Shown piece by piece: positions 55,624 through 64,000 of a stretch of DNA of 64,000 nt (position 1 is the first letter of the stretch; every line of letters starts with the position of its first letter). Under the pieces are notes generated by a model that saw only the letters and a list, made by a program, of their open reading frames with translations, was not told the origin of the DNA and did no database searches. The stretch covers positions 62,001 through 126,000 of the forward strand of contig CP043547.1 in NCBI GenBank assembly GCA_009664345.1, given 5' to 3'. The stretch comes from Planctomycetales bacterium 10988. Its GTDB lineage: Bacteria; Planctomycetota; Planctomycetia; Pirellulales; Pb10988. The position numbers and the translations under genes are program-made.

Positions 55624-56733
55624 ATGTGGCATTCAAAACTCCCTTCGATGAATAAATGGCTTTTGGGTATCGGGATCTCGGTGTTTCCCTTCGTTCAAGA
55701 ACTCGTACCCGCTTCTGAATTTGGATATGATTACATGACGCCCGCACCATCGATGGATATCTGTCCCGATGGAATGTGTGGGGAAGAAATGAGCTATGGT
55801 TGCGATCCTTGCAATGTAGGCTGCGAACCGGAAGGTTGTGGACTCGGGCTCTTTTCCGGACTTCCTTCCTTAGGCGACATCGTTGCTCCTAGCGACAAAT
55901 GCTTCAACGACTTCGTCTCCCCCATGACCAACCCGGTCTATTTCGAAGACCCACGAAGTCTTACCGAAGTCCGTTTCATCTTTATCAATCAGAAGATTCC
56001 TGGGGATAATATTCTTCAAGGTGGAAACTTCCAAGTCTACGCCGCTCAGATTCGTGTCGCGTTGAATGAACGCCTCTCGATTATTGCAGTGAAAGATGGG
56101 ATCGTGGATTTGAATTCGCAATTGCTGCCGGATGAAGAAGGCTTTGCGAATGTCACAGCTGGTTTGAAATACACCCTCTATCGTGATCCTTGTCAACAAC
56201 GCCTCTTGGCGGTCGGTGCTCACTATGAAATTCCGATCGGAAGCCGCGACGTCTTCCAAGGCGATGGCGATGGACTCTTCACTGTCTTTACCTCCGGGGG
56301 TTTCGAATTCGCCGAGTATGGCCACGTTTTAGCCGCTGGTGGTATCCGTATTCCTGCCAACCGGACGGACAACTCGCAAATGTCTTTTGTGTCTGCCCAC
56401 GTTGACTATGAAGTCTTCGAAGGGATTCTTCCCTTTATCGAAGCCAACTGGTTGCACTACATCCGTGGGGGTGCCGGCGATCAGCTCGGTGGAGCCACAG
56501 ACGGATTCGAAGGACATGACATCATCACCTTCGGTTCTACAGGCGTGACCAATGATGCCGAAAATGGTCAAGATATTGTTACCTTGGCCGCTGGTACCAA
56601 ACTCCGCCTGACAGAGAATTCTGAACTCGGTTTCGCTTGGGAATTCCCGGTGACCAGCAACAAAGGTCCGAACAACGAACGCAACCGAATCCTGAACGAT
56701 CGCCTGACGGTTGATTTAATCATTCGCTATTAA
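55624..56733 (+). CDS. Exported barrel-like envelope protein
   Basis: 369-residue exported protein. Start at 55624 has GAGGA upstream and gives a signal peptide (KWLLGIGISVFPFVQELVPAS). A Cys-rich segment (about 40-75: CPDGMCGEE, CDPCNVGCEPEGCG) resembles the one in the protein at 1.1 kb. The rest is a series of amphipathic strands (EVRFIFINQKI, LKYTLYRDP, VGAHYEIPIGSRD, FEFAEYGHVLAAGGIRIP) ending ...DLIIRY, an aromatic C-terminus as in outer-membrane barrels. Unassigned family. Confidence 0.6.
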   Translation: MWHSKLPSMNKWLLGIGISVFPFVQELVPASEFGYDYMTPAPSMDICPDGMCGEEMSYGCDPCNVGCEPEGCGLGLFSGLPSLGDIVAPSDKCFNDFVSPMTNPVYFEDPRSLTEVRFIFINQKIPGDNILQGGNFQVYAAQIRVALNERLSIIAVKDGIVDLNSQLLPDEEGFANVTAGLKYTLYRDPCQQRLLAVGAHYEIPIGSRDVFQGDGDGLFTVFTSGGFEFAEYGHVLAAGGIRIPANRTDNSQMSFVSAHVDYEVFEGILPFIEANWLHYIRGGAGDQLGGATDGFEGHDIITFGSTGVTNDAENGQDIVTLAAGTKLRLTENSELGFAWEFPVTSNKGPNNERNRILNDRLTVDLIIRY

Positions 56734-56800
56734 TCAATAGCAACGCGTTTTCAATCGACTGATCAAACGCTAAAGATTTCCAATAAAGAAGCGACGAACT

Positions 56801-56838
56801 AGGCTGGGCTCTCAACGAGGAGAGAACCCAGCCTTTTT
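56801..56838 (+). terminator. Rho-independent terminator
   Basis: Eight-bp GC-rich stem AGGCTGGG / CCCAGCCT extended past a bulge by TCTC/GAGA, then seven T. Confidence 0.8.
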
Positions 56839-57103
56839 TTGTTTAAAGGACAATTGTGATAGCACCGCTTTCCCAGCATTGCTTGTGTCAGACATTTCTC
56901 ACTAAATCTATCAATACTCAAAACGCTTTCTATTCTAGCTAGTTGCATCACAAGCTTAAAAAGACTACCTTTCAAACAATTCAACAAGGTTCTTTCTTGG
57001 CCATTCAGTGAGAGTGTGCCTATGTTTTTATACTTGCGGCTAGAAAGCGAAAGAGGAAAGATCCCTTGTTAACACCTAACTGACACTTTGGATAAAAGGT
57101 GCG
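56839..57103. other. Intergenic region
   Basis: About 265 bp after the terminator (370 bp in all from the preceding stop codon). A short leftward frame at 56799-56987 overlaps the terminator and looks random. It probably holds the promoter of the sulfatase operon. Confidence 0.35.
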
Positions 57104-57523
57104 ATGATGCACCCTCAACAAAATAGAACAATCGGCGATGGAAACAGGCAGAGCAACTCGGCGGTTACCATCACGACTTGGTCTCAGGAGTTGGCCCGAC
57201 AATGGCTGGCAATCTTAGTGGAAGAACTTTGTAACCGATGCCCAAAAGATTATGACTTCCGCCCTGATGAACCGATCTGGAAACATATTGATGCAATGTT
57301 AGAAAACGCCTTTCAGGAACGAAGTTGGCCAAACTTTATCCACACCTTGCAATCCTATCAAACGCAAGTCTTTCATTTGTGGAAACTCCCAAAACGCGAG
57401 CTAGAGGATTTGGGAGTGTGGTTTCAATCCTTAGCAACCATTGAAGAGTTACTTCCTGATAGAGAACAAGTCCACCCACAGGTCACACTTCGACCTATTC
57501 ATATAGAAAACAATTCAAGATAA
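57104..57523 (+). CDS. Uncharacterised protein upstream of a sulfatase
   Basis: 139-residue soluble protein with no recognised domain. Composition is Gln/Arg/Trp-rich with predicted helices (ARQWLAILVEELCNRCPKDYDFRPDEP, WPNFIHTLQSYQTQVFHLWKLPKREL). Two adjacent ATGs (57104, 57107) are possible. It lies 48 bp upstream of the sulfatase in the same direction, so a shared transcript is likely. Function unknown. Confidence 0.5.
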   Translation: MMHPQQNRTIGDGNRQSNSAVTITTWSQELARQWLAILVEELCNRCPKDYDFRPDEPIWKHIDAMLENAFQERSWPNFIHTLQSYQTQVFHLWKLPKRELEDLGVWFQSLATIEELLPDREQVHPQVTLRPIHIENNSR

Positions 57524-57571
57524 GTAGTAATTATTCCGTTGCAGGAATGACTTGATAGAAAGTAGAAAATC

Positions 57572-59002
57572 ATGTCGGAGGAACGTCCCAATATAGTCTT
57601 GATCATGACTGATCAACAACGTTTTGATACCATCAATGCGTTAGGCTTTCCCCATTGTGAAACTCCACATCTTGATCGACTTGTGAATGAAGGCGTCACC
57701 CTTTCCAATTGTCATGTCACAGCGGCTTCCTGTGCGCCGGCTCGTGCAAGTTTATTTACAGGTTACTTTCCACATACAACCGGTGTTTTGAAGAATGGAG
57801 ACCCCTGGCGACATTCTTGGGTCGAAGATTTAAATGAAGCCGGGTATCATTGTGTCAACATTGGAAAGATGCATACCTTTCCTTTCGAAACCCCTCTTGG
57901 CTTCCACGAACGCTATGTTGTTGAAAATAAAGATCGGTATTTAGAAGGTCGTTATTACTTCGACGAATGGGATAAAGCCCTGGCCGCGAATGGGCTTCAA
58001 AAACAACAACGTGAACAATATAGAAAACTCCCCGATTATAAAGAACGACTCGGGGCTTTTGAGTGGGAATTACCGGAACATTTACACTCGGATATGTTTG
58101 TAGGGGAGATGGCCTGCTGGTGGTTGAATACCTATCCAAAAACCGAGCCTCTCTTTTTACAAATAGGCTTCCCCGGTCCCCACCCCCCTTATGATCCAAC
58201 CCAGCGTTTTATTGATCTCTATAAAGACAAAGAAATTCCTATTGATCCTGTCTCCAAGTCAGACCTTGATTCGCAACCTCTTCCTTATCGAGAGATGATT
58301 CAACACAACTGCGATGTCGATCATGACTCGGTCGTTCATCAATGGGAACCAACGGAAGAACAACGCAAACAACAACGGGCCTACTATCTAGCCAATGTCA
58401 CCATGATTGATGAAAAGGTTGGCCAAATTTTACAAACCTTAGAAGATCAAGGTTATTTAGAAAACACGATTGTGATCTTCACTTCGGATCATGGAGATTG
58501 TTTAGGGGATCATGGCCATAGTCAGAAGTGGACGATGTACGATTTGATCACTCGGGTGCCAACGATTGTTTGGGCACCAGGTCGATTCCCTCAAGGTCTG
58601 ACACAAGATGCGCTTTGTCAACAAATGGACCTTGGCCCAACCATTTTAGAATTGGCAGGAATCGAACCCGAACCTTCCATGGAAGCGATTTCTTTACTTC
58701 CTTTCATTGAAGGGGAACAAGAAGTCGGGCGTGACTTTGTTTATTGTGAACAATGTCGAGATGGAATTTTACAAACAACCGACTTCACAACGATGGTCCG
58801 TGATCAGAAATGGAAGCTCGTCCATTTTCTAGGCGAATCGTTTGGACAACTCTTCAATTTAAAAGACGATCCCAAAGAAGAAAAGAATTTATGGGATGAG
58901 CCCGAGTGTCAAACAGAAAAACAACGCCTCTTGGATCAACTCTGTGAATGGCGAATGCGAAGTCAATATGAAACTCGTAACTGGTCAAGCGCGTGGCGTT
59001 AA
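57572..59002 (+). CDS. Sulfatase lacking a signal peptide
   Basis: 476-residue sulfatase-family hydrolase. Core: RPNIVLIMTDQQRFDTI (metal Asp), modification motif CAPARASLFTGY (Cys to formylglycine), NIGKMHTF, VIFTSDHGDCLGDHG (second metal site). There is no leader, so it is predicted to stay in the cytoplasm, unlike the sulfatase at 24.9 kb; the two are distant paralogues. The length and DHGDCLGDHG segment recall the choline-/heparan-type clade; the substrate is not assigned. Confidence 0.92.
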   Translation: MSEERPNIVLIMTDQQRFDTINALGFPHCETPHLDRLVNEGVTLSNCHVTAASCAPARASLFTGYFPHTTGVLKNGDPWRHSWVEDLNEAGYHCVNIGKMHTFPFETPLGFHERYVVENKDRYLEGRYYFDEWDKALAANGLQKQQREQYRKLPDYKERLGAFEWELPEHLHSDMFVGEMACWWLNTYPKTEPLFLQIGFPGPHPPYDPTQRFIDLYKDKEIPIDPVSKSDLDSQPLPYREMIQHNCDVDHDSVVHQWEPTEEQRKQQRAYYLANVTMIDEKVGQILQTLEDQGYLENTIVIFTSDHGDCLGDHGHSQKWTMYDLITRVPTIVWAPGRFPQGLTQDALCQQMDLGPTILELAGIEPEPSMEAISLLPFIEGEQEVGRDFVYCEQCRDGILQTTDFTTMVRDQKWKLVHFLGESFGQLFNLKDDPKEEKNLWDEPECQTEKQRLLDQLCEWRMRSQYETRNWSSAWR

Positions 59003-59030
59003 ATAAAAATCTAACGGTTTAAAAACAAAA

Positions 59031-59068
59031 AAACCCTCTATTGAATTTAAACAATAGAGGGTTTTATA
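59031..59068. terminator. Bidirectional hairpin terminator
   Basis: Perfect 13-bp inverted repeat AAACCCTCTATTG / CAATAGAGGGTTT with an 8-nt loop, between convergent genes; A-run before and T-rich after. Confidence 0.85.
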
Positions 59069-59093
59069 TTCATTGAACTCTGACAATTTAACT

Positions 59094-59591
59094 TTATGAG
59101 TCAATACGTTGCGGTTCTTCCGAGCGACCGCTTTTGACTCGTTCGACTTCATAAGAAAGAGGTAACTTCCCTTTCTTTTTCAGGTCTCGATGAATTAATT
59201 TAAGATTCTTCGAATGCGATTTATAGAACAAGTCGAAGACGTCCCCGGCAACGGGAACGGTACCGACAGACATATCGAAAATCAAATTGGCGAACATTCG
59301 CAACAAGGTTCCTTTAGAAACGCCGAGCCCTTTGGCTTCCATGAGCAAGTAAGTTCCCATGATGGCCGTAGCCGCATCCCCGACGCCTGGAACCAAACCA
59401 ATCAGGCCATCCAGCCCGACGGTTTTGTTGATTCCTGGAATCGTAAAGGAGTTGTCAAGAAGGTTCGTGAAGCCTTCCAGTCGTTTAAGCCGCTGAGCGG
59501 CTGTCGGATTTTTCACGTAGGAATACGCCCGATTCGCATTGTGAAGAAAGGTCGTTTGCCGAGACTTTGCTGTTGGTTCTGGGGAAGCCAT
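59094..59591 (-). CDS. DUF4112 membrane protein
   Basis: 165-residue protein. Start at 59591 has AGGA 8 nt upstream and is preferred to the frame opening at 59630. The DUF4112 pattern is clear: RLEGFTNLLDNSFTIPGINKTVGLDGLIGLVPGVGDAATAIMGTYLL, then LIFDMSVGTVPVAGDVFDLFYKSHSKNLKLI. Two short hydrophobic helices suggest an inner-membrane protein. Function unknown. Confidence 0.87.
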   Translation of the reverse strand: MASPEPTAKSRQTTFLHNANRAYSYVKNPTAAQRLKRLEGFTNLLDNSFTIPGINKTVGLDGLIGLVPGVGDAATAIMGTYLLMEAKGLGVSKGTLLRMFANLIFDMSVGTVPVAGDVFDLFYKSHSKNLKLIHRDLKKKGKLPLSYEVERVKSGRSEEPQRIDS

Positions 59592-59809
59592 TGTTTTATT
59601 CCTGATATCGTCATGAATTGTTGTTAGCAAATGGGTTAAAAACCATGACTATATCTAGAGCAAGTTTCGTGCCATTATTGCAATTTTTCAATTCAATGCA
59701 TGAACTTCGTTCAGGTTGTTGACACAAGCTACTCCTGGAGGACCGTCACTTTCACCGGATCCCTTTCTACGATGATGGCAGTTTTGGTAAGAAAACAAGA
59801 GAAGAATCA

Positions 59810-61726
59810 TTACGGAGTAAGGGCCTTTTCGGCTAATTTCTCAATATAAAAAGCCTCGAAATAGGCAGGGCCTTTTTTGACGTCCATTTGGAAAAATTCT
59901 TCATTTTCCCCGTGAATCGCGTTAATTCCGAAGAGTTGTTCCTCGTCGTGCATGATCCACCAAGCCTCTGGCTGCCGAGAGATTTGAACAGAGAAAGGCT
60001 TCTTCTCTTCCGGGTCGCGATCCTTCAACTCCACAGGTTCACAGATAGGCTGAAAGTCGCTCTCTTCCTTTCCACGAAGCCCCGCTTGTAAGGTATTTTG
60101 CTGATAGCGAATCACATACCGGGAGCCTGGATTATCGGCATCCGGACAACCAAAGCAGAGATCGACAAGCCGACAATCTTCGGGATAAATCAAGATCGAT
60201 AGCGTGTAAAACGACCAGTTCGGTAAGGAAATGTTCGCTTTCCCGGCTCCGGAAAGTACAATTCCGCCTTCAGGCCCCATGTTGGTGAACCACTCTCCAG
60301 AAAGAGGCGAAATGCCCGTTAATGACTGTCCATCATACAGCGGTTTTGCTTGCTCCACCTGGGCCAATGTGGGCGGAGGTACGTCTTTGGTCAGGATTTG
60401 CAATGAGGCAGGAATCAAAGGGGCTTGCTCTTCGGGAATCGTCGATGGTTCGATCTGATTCGAAGGAGTGTCCGACAAAGAGCTTCGGGAGATGAAGAAG
60501 AATCCAAGTCCTAGACTAATAAATAGAAGAGTCGCCAGCGAGAAAAGCTGCCAATTGGAAAGTGAAGGCTTTGATTTGAAAAGGAGGGTTTCACCAACGA
60601 TTTCTTGGGTCGGTGTATCCGAATTCAATGGAGCGCCCGGTTTTAAATTCCCCTCTTTCCCCATGTTGAGAATGACTGGGCTTTTCCCCTCCAAAATGTG
60701 GCTTATCCATTGAATCAATTCAGGATAGTCCTGGGGTCGTCTTTCGATCCTCGAAGAGAGCATCGCTTTCAAAAGGTCTTTCGTTGGATCAGTCAATCGA
60801 GGTGCAACTTTTTCCCAATGAGCCAACTTGCCGGAGTCTTTCCCAATCGCAATCTCGGCAAACGAACGTCCATTAAAGGGAGGGAATCCCGAAAGCATCT
60901 GATAGGCGGTTGCTCCGAGGGAATAGATATCGCTTAATTGACCTGATTTCCCTTCCAAGAACTGCTCCGGTGCCATATAGAGCGGGGTTCCCATTACGAC
61001 GCCGCTTTGCGTCAGCGTCAAATCCGACATGACATCTTCAGGGCGAGCAAGTCCGAAATCAGTGATTTTGACGAGACCTTCAAGGTCTGAGGTGGCACTC
61101 TCCGATTGACGAACCAGGATAAGATTACTTGGTTTGATATCGCGATGAATAATCCCTTGTTCGGCTGCGTGAGCGAGCCCGCAAGCGACTTGCCGGACAA
61201 TCGTCCAAGTCAGGGTCTCATCCAATGCCCCTCGCTTTGCCAAAAAATTATCGAGTGGCTCCCCTTCAAGGAGCTCCATAGCAAGATAATATCGAGTCCC
61301 CTGCCGCCCAAAGTCGTAGGCTGCCACAATGTTGGGATGCCGCATCTTCGCGACCATTTTGGCTTCCCGTTCGAAGCGAGCCAAAGCCCCGGCCTGCTGA
61401 AGTCGATGGGCCAAAATCATTTTCAAGGCAACGGGACGGTCGAGCTTCTTTTGCGTAGCTCGATAAACAACGCCCATGCCCCCACGGCCGAGAAGTTCCA
61501 AGATTTCATAGTCGGGAAGCAGAGTCTCGGCTTGGGACATGACATGGATGATATCTTCTCCAAGATAGTCGAGGACGCCTTTTTCCAAAGCTAGCTGAGA
61601 AACCGAAAGCCCGGTGATTTCTGACTCTATGATCAGCTTTTGGGCGGTTTCATCGTCCATCAATCCATAGCGTTTTGCTAACTCGATAAACGTTTTCTCG
61701 TCAATCCCCGACGAAGAGACATTCAT
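59810..61726 (-). CDS. Ser/Thr protein kinase with TM segment and C-terminal ectodomain
   Basis: 638-residue membrane kinase. An N-terminal helical module (about 8-65) precedes the kinase domain (about 73-345): GRGGMGVVYRATQKKL, ALKMI, catalytic loop HRDIKPSN, DFGLARP, TPLYMAPEQF. One transmembrane helix (about 393-415) leads to an extracytoplasmic domain of about 200 residues rich in strands (NMGPEGGIVLSGAGKANISLPNWSFYTLSILIYPED), similar in feel to a LamG/DUF1080-type domain. All kinase catalytic residues are intact. It may sense an envelope ligand. Confidence 0.9.
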   Translation of the reverse strand: MNVSSSGIDEKTFIELAKRYGLMDDETAQKLIIESEITGLSVSQLALEKGVLDYLGEDIIHVMSQAETLLPDYEILELLGRGGMGVVYRATQKKLDRPVALKMILAHRLQQAGALARFEREAKMVAKMRHPNIVAAYDFGRQGTRYYLAMELLEGEPLDNFLAKRGALDETLTWTIVRQVACGLAHAAEQGIIHRDIKPSNLILVRQSESATSDLEGLVKITDFGLARPEDVMSDLTLTQSGVVMGTPLYMAPEQFLEGKSGQLSDIYSLGATAYQMLSGFPPFNGRSFAEIAIGKDSGKLAHWEKVAPRLTDPTKDLLKAMLSSRIERRPQDYPELIQWISHILEGKSPVILNMGKEGNLKPGAPLNSDTPTQEIVGETLLFKSKPSLSNWQLFSLATLLFISLGLGFFFISRSSLSDTPSNQIEPSTIPEEQAPLIPASLQILTKDVPPPTLAQVEQAKPLYDGQSLTGISPLSGEWFTNMGPEGGIVLSGAGKANISLPNWSFYTLSILIYPEDCRLVDLCFGCPDADNPGSRYVIRYQQNTLQAGLRGKEESDFQPICEPVELKDRDPEEKKPFSVQISRQPEAWWIMHDEEQLFGINAIHGENEEFFQMDVKKGPAYFEAFYIEKLAEKALTP

Positions 61727-61863
61727 TCAAGACCCATTCAAATTCATCGAAGGTAAAAATAAATAAAACCTTTGACGCTCTATTAGAAAACGCGAGCACC
61801 ATTTTCATCGGGGCAAGCCTCGTTATCCCCCCCCGAAACGGCTGCGCTTGGAATACGCCTATT

Positions 61864-63501
61864 CTAAGGTTCGATCATTTGCTTGATAATGTCAAGTTGT
61901 TGCAACATGACCTGCAAGGATGGCCGATCGTAACGTTCTTCCCCAACGTAGGCGAAACGAATCGCCCCGCCCTTATCAAGAATATAGGTAGACGGCTTCG
62001 CCAAATCCGCCTTAATTTGTAATTCTTCGACCGCTTGCAGCCCTGGATCGAAAAGAATTTGGAAGGGGGTTGCGTTTGTATTGGCCAATTGTTGAGAGGA
62101 TTGAACGAACTCATCCACATGTTCCAGCGGACCTGGATAAACGACGAGAACCTCCGCCCCGCGATCGACAAATTCTTGGTAATTCGTAATCAATCGAGAA
62201 GTTTGCGTTTGACAATAAGGACAGACAAAACCGGAAAAGCCTCGCATGATGACCAAAACGACATGCTTCTTCCCATAGAACTGACGCAGATCAAACGATT
62301 GCCCCTCGCCATCAGTGAAGAGAAGATTGAGTGCTCCGGCATCAATCTCTTGGTTGGTTTGAGCCTCATTATTAAACCCGACTTGAGGGTTGGTCAGCTT
62401 CAGATGAGCGAACTCCGGATCGACCTTTCGAGGATTCCATTTGGCAGCCCATTCAGGACGTATGGCATTATTGGCCCACCATTCTTCTTTGACGGGTTCA
62501 ACCATCGGGGGCGTGCGAGAGTCAAGGTCCTCGGTTGGAGGAACTTCCACTTGGGGAACGATCGGGGTGTTAGGCTCGGGAGTCGTGGGTCGAATGTTCA
62601 ATTCCGAAGCAGGTGGGTCCGGGGTTGGGAGGCTGGTTTCCGGGGTTTCCATCGCTTGTGGTTCCACGGATTCAGGCAAAGATGGTTCAAAGGTTTCAGG
62701 AATGGCAGGCTCGACCGGGTTCGTCATTTCCGGGGTTTCCGGCATCGGGTTGGGTGTCTCTGGCTCAACTTGAGGAATGATAGGCTCGGGGGTATTGCGA
62801 GTTTCGGGTCGCATCGTTTCGGTCGGTTGAGGAACGACTGGCTCACTCACTTCGGGTTGAATCGGTTCCGGACGAATCGGCTCAGGCTGAATCGGTCGAG
62901 GAACATTCGGCTCCGTTTCCGGCTCGATGATCATTTTCTCATCGGTTACTTCCGGTTCCACAATCATGGCGGGATCGGTTACTTCTGGTTCGATGACACT
63001 TTCTGGACCAGCTTCCTCGATCCTCTCCATGAACTCCTCTTCTTGAGGTTCTTCAGGAAACGGCGCTCCGGGTTGGACCCTGATTTCGGGGTTGATGGCC
63101 TTGGGGATGACTGCTTCAGGGCGAACGATTTCGGTTCGAGGCGTCATCGAACGTGGAAGATTCGGCGTCGCAGGTGGCATCGGGCGGACATCGCGAGGAC
63201 GTTGCACCGTTCGCGGGGGGAGGACTTGAACAAATTGACGCTTGACCCATCCCCCGATTTTTGCCCCATCCCGAGAGACATAGGTGCCTAACCATTTCCC
63301 TTCGATTTGCGTGATCTGTAAGGTTTCGCCAGGGCTGAGTTCCGCAACGATTTCATATCCCAACTTGAGTTGAGCTTCCGAAGAGACAATCAAAACCTGA
63401 TTGCCGGGCTTCAACGGAGGTTGCGCGAACAGTATCGAAGAGAAGCTTCCAAGACCAACAAGAAAGCTGAAAAAAGCTAAGCGGTTCAATCGGTTCATCA
63501 T
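61864..63501 (-). CDS. Exported SH3-like / Pro-Glu-rich / peroxiredoxin-like protein
   Basis: 545-residue exported protein. After the signal peptide (ending LFAQP) comes an SH3b-like domain (about 30-90: VLIVSSEAQLKLGYEIVAELSPGETLQITQIEGKWLGTYV). A Pro/Glu-rich linker of about 240 residues follows with near-repeats such as PEVTDPAMIVEPEVTDEKMIIEPE and PIQPEPIRPEPIQPE. The C-terminal domain (about 385-540) has a thioredoxin fold of the AhpC/TSA type: VVLVIMRGFSGFVCPYCQTQTSRLI, VLVVYPGP, FQILFDPGLQAV, STYILDKGGAIRFAYVG. The CPYC pair suggests a redox-active site. Likely an envelope-anchored reductase or peroxidase. Confidence 0.8.
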   Translation of the reverse strand: MMNRLNRLAFFSFLVGLGSFSSILFAQPPLKPGNQVLIVSSEAQLKLGYEIVAELSPGETLQITQIEGKWLGTYVSRDGAKIGGWVKRQFVQVLPPRTVQRPRDVRPMPPATPNLPRSMTPRTEIVRPEAVIPKAINPEIRVQPGAPFPEEPQEEEFMERIEEAGPESVIEPEVTDPAMIVEPEVTDEKMIIEPETEPNVPRPIQPEPIRPEPIQPEVSEPVVPQPTETMRPETRNTPEPIIPQVEPETPNPMPETPEMTNPVEPAIPETFEPSLPESVEPQAMETPETSLPTPDPPASELNIRPTTPEPNTPIVPQVEVPPTEDLDSRTPPMVEPVKEEWWANNAIRPEWAAKWNPRKVDPEFAHLKLTNPQVGFNNEAQTNQEIDAGALNLLFTDGEGQSFDLRQFYGKKHVVLVIMRGFSGFVCPYCQTQTSRLITNYQEFVDRGAEVLVVYPGPLEHVDEFVQSSQQLANTNATPFQILFDPGLQAVEELQIKADLAKPSTYILDKGGAIRFAYVGEERYDRPSLQVMLQQLDIIKQMIEP

Positions 63502-64000
63502 TTCACTCTAAAGAGGCTTCGCGAGGAAATCAGGCTTCTCTTCCAGATAAATTCTTGAATTTTGGGAACAAACCATCTAACAACTATTAGCAGCGTTCTT
63601 TGTCCCAGTTCCATCAAGTTAAAGCGTAAACACTCTATCAATTTACCTTCAGCATCGGCCTTGGTTGTTCGGTTGCAGGGGCGAAACGGAGGACTCTCGG
63701 CAATGATCTCGTTCAACAATTCACAATTTCATGTGATTTTGTCACTTTGAAAGGACAATCTTGTCATGAAAACCATTTTGAACCGAGAATGGGGGCCAGG
63801 TAGGAATCTTCGGTGCCCTTATCCTACCAAATCGCTGCTTGCTTTGACCCTCTATTTCCGTCAATTTATCAAGATTCTCGCCTTACGCAGGGAGCTTATC
63901 GTAATATCTTTTACGATTATAACTCGATTGTAATCACCTGATAGAGAAAATCACGCCTCTTCTTGCGATGTTTTGGTGGCTCGATCTTTTTTTCGGAAAG
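63502..64000. other. Right-hand end of window, no confident gene
   Basis: About 500 bp. One candidate small frame, 63766-63933 (55 codons, ATG with AAAGGA upstream at proper spacing), encodes a basic peptide with a hydrophobic C-terminal half; it is unsupported by any family and is listed only as a possibility. The gene beyond the window end is not visible. Confidence 0.35.

Noticed and set aside
59716-59793. Possible reverse copy of the dispersed element (GTCACTTTCACC and flanks)
   Set aside because: Scattered matches only; the terminal inverted repeat is not preserved.
62035-63291. 418-codon forward open frame with FR/RLR-rich repeats
   Set aside because: It is the exact antisense of the Pro/Glu repeat protein; the repetitive Arg/Phe/Gly composition is the mirror of Pro/Glu codons and there is no ribosome binding site.

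Overview
The window reads as chromosomal DNA of a member of the Planctomycetota. This is inferred from gene families that are typical of that phylum: a PSCyt1/DUF1587/DUF1592/DUF1588/DUF1585 cytochrome-like protein coupled to a DUF1552 Tat-exported partner, two sulfatases, two SMP-30/gluconolactonase-type lactonases, a DUF1207 and a DUF6666-like envelope protein, Ser/Thr kinases with C-terminal extensions, large membrane-TPR proteins and a G-type prepilin. Base composition is moderate (near or a little below 50% GC by eye), with clearly AT-richer stretches around 13.3-21 kb and 24.9-27.3 kb. No tRNA, rRNA, CRISPR array, transposase or phage gene was recognised.

Layout. 0-16 kb: secreted and envelope proteins, apt, a Ser/Thr kinase, a GNAT acetyltransferase, an SthA-type transhydrogenase with a GYF_2 membrane protein, a RegA/ActR-type response regulator, a TMTC-like membrane-TPR protein overlapping a methyltransferase, and a reverse-strand pair (NagB-like isomerase plus lactonase). 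16.7-20.7 kb: an AT-rich flagellar export cluster fliN-fliO-fliP-fliQ-fliR-flhB; flhB stops before its autocleavage domain and no flhA follows. 21-29.8 kb: a PDZ protein, a PolB-like exonuclease, a SET-domain protein, ispG, a secreted sulfatase, a Cys-rich protein, a prepilin-like protein and a UxaA-type dehydratase. 29.8-39 kb: a 14-unit tandem-repeat membrane protein, a second lactonase, hslVU, dapA, pdxJ and an NtrC-type regulator. 40-51.6 kb: the PSCyt1/DUF1552 pair, ATP sulfurylase, a DUF1207 protein, a second membrane-TPR protein and two tandem exported cyclophilins. 51.9-54.6 kb: a roadblock/LC7-like gene beside a tight two-gene operon whose second product fuses an ABC ATPase to a DUSP23-like phosphatase. 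55.6-63.5 kb: a beta-rich envelope protein, a cytoplasmic sulfatase, a DUF4112 protein, a Ser/Thr kinase and an SH3-Pro/Glu-peroxiredoxin-like protein.

The most unusual signals are: (1) the ABC-ATPase/dual-specificity-phosphatase fusion operon; (2) a family of five dispersed intergenic elements of about 80 bp with a terminal inverted repeat, four of them inside divergent promoter regions; (3) the truncated flhB at the end of an incomplete export-gate cluster; (4) a perfect 12-bp hairpin that buries the ribosome binding site of a small membrane-protein gene; and (5) the 22-23-residue tandem-repeat protein. Function calls rest on motif recognition by eye; no database search was run.
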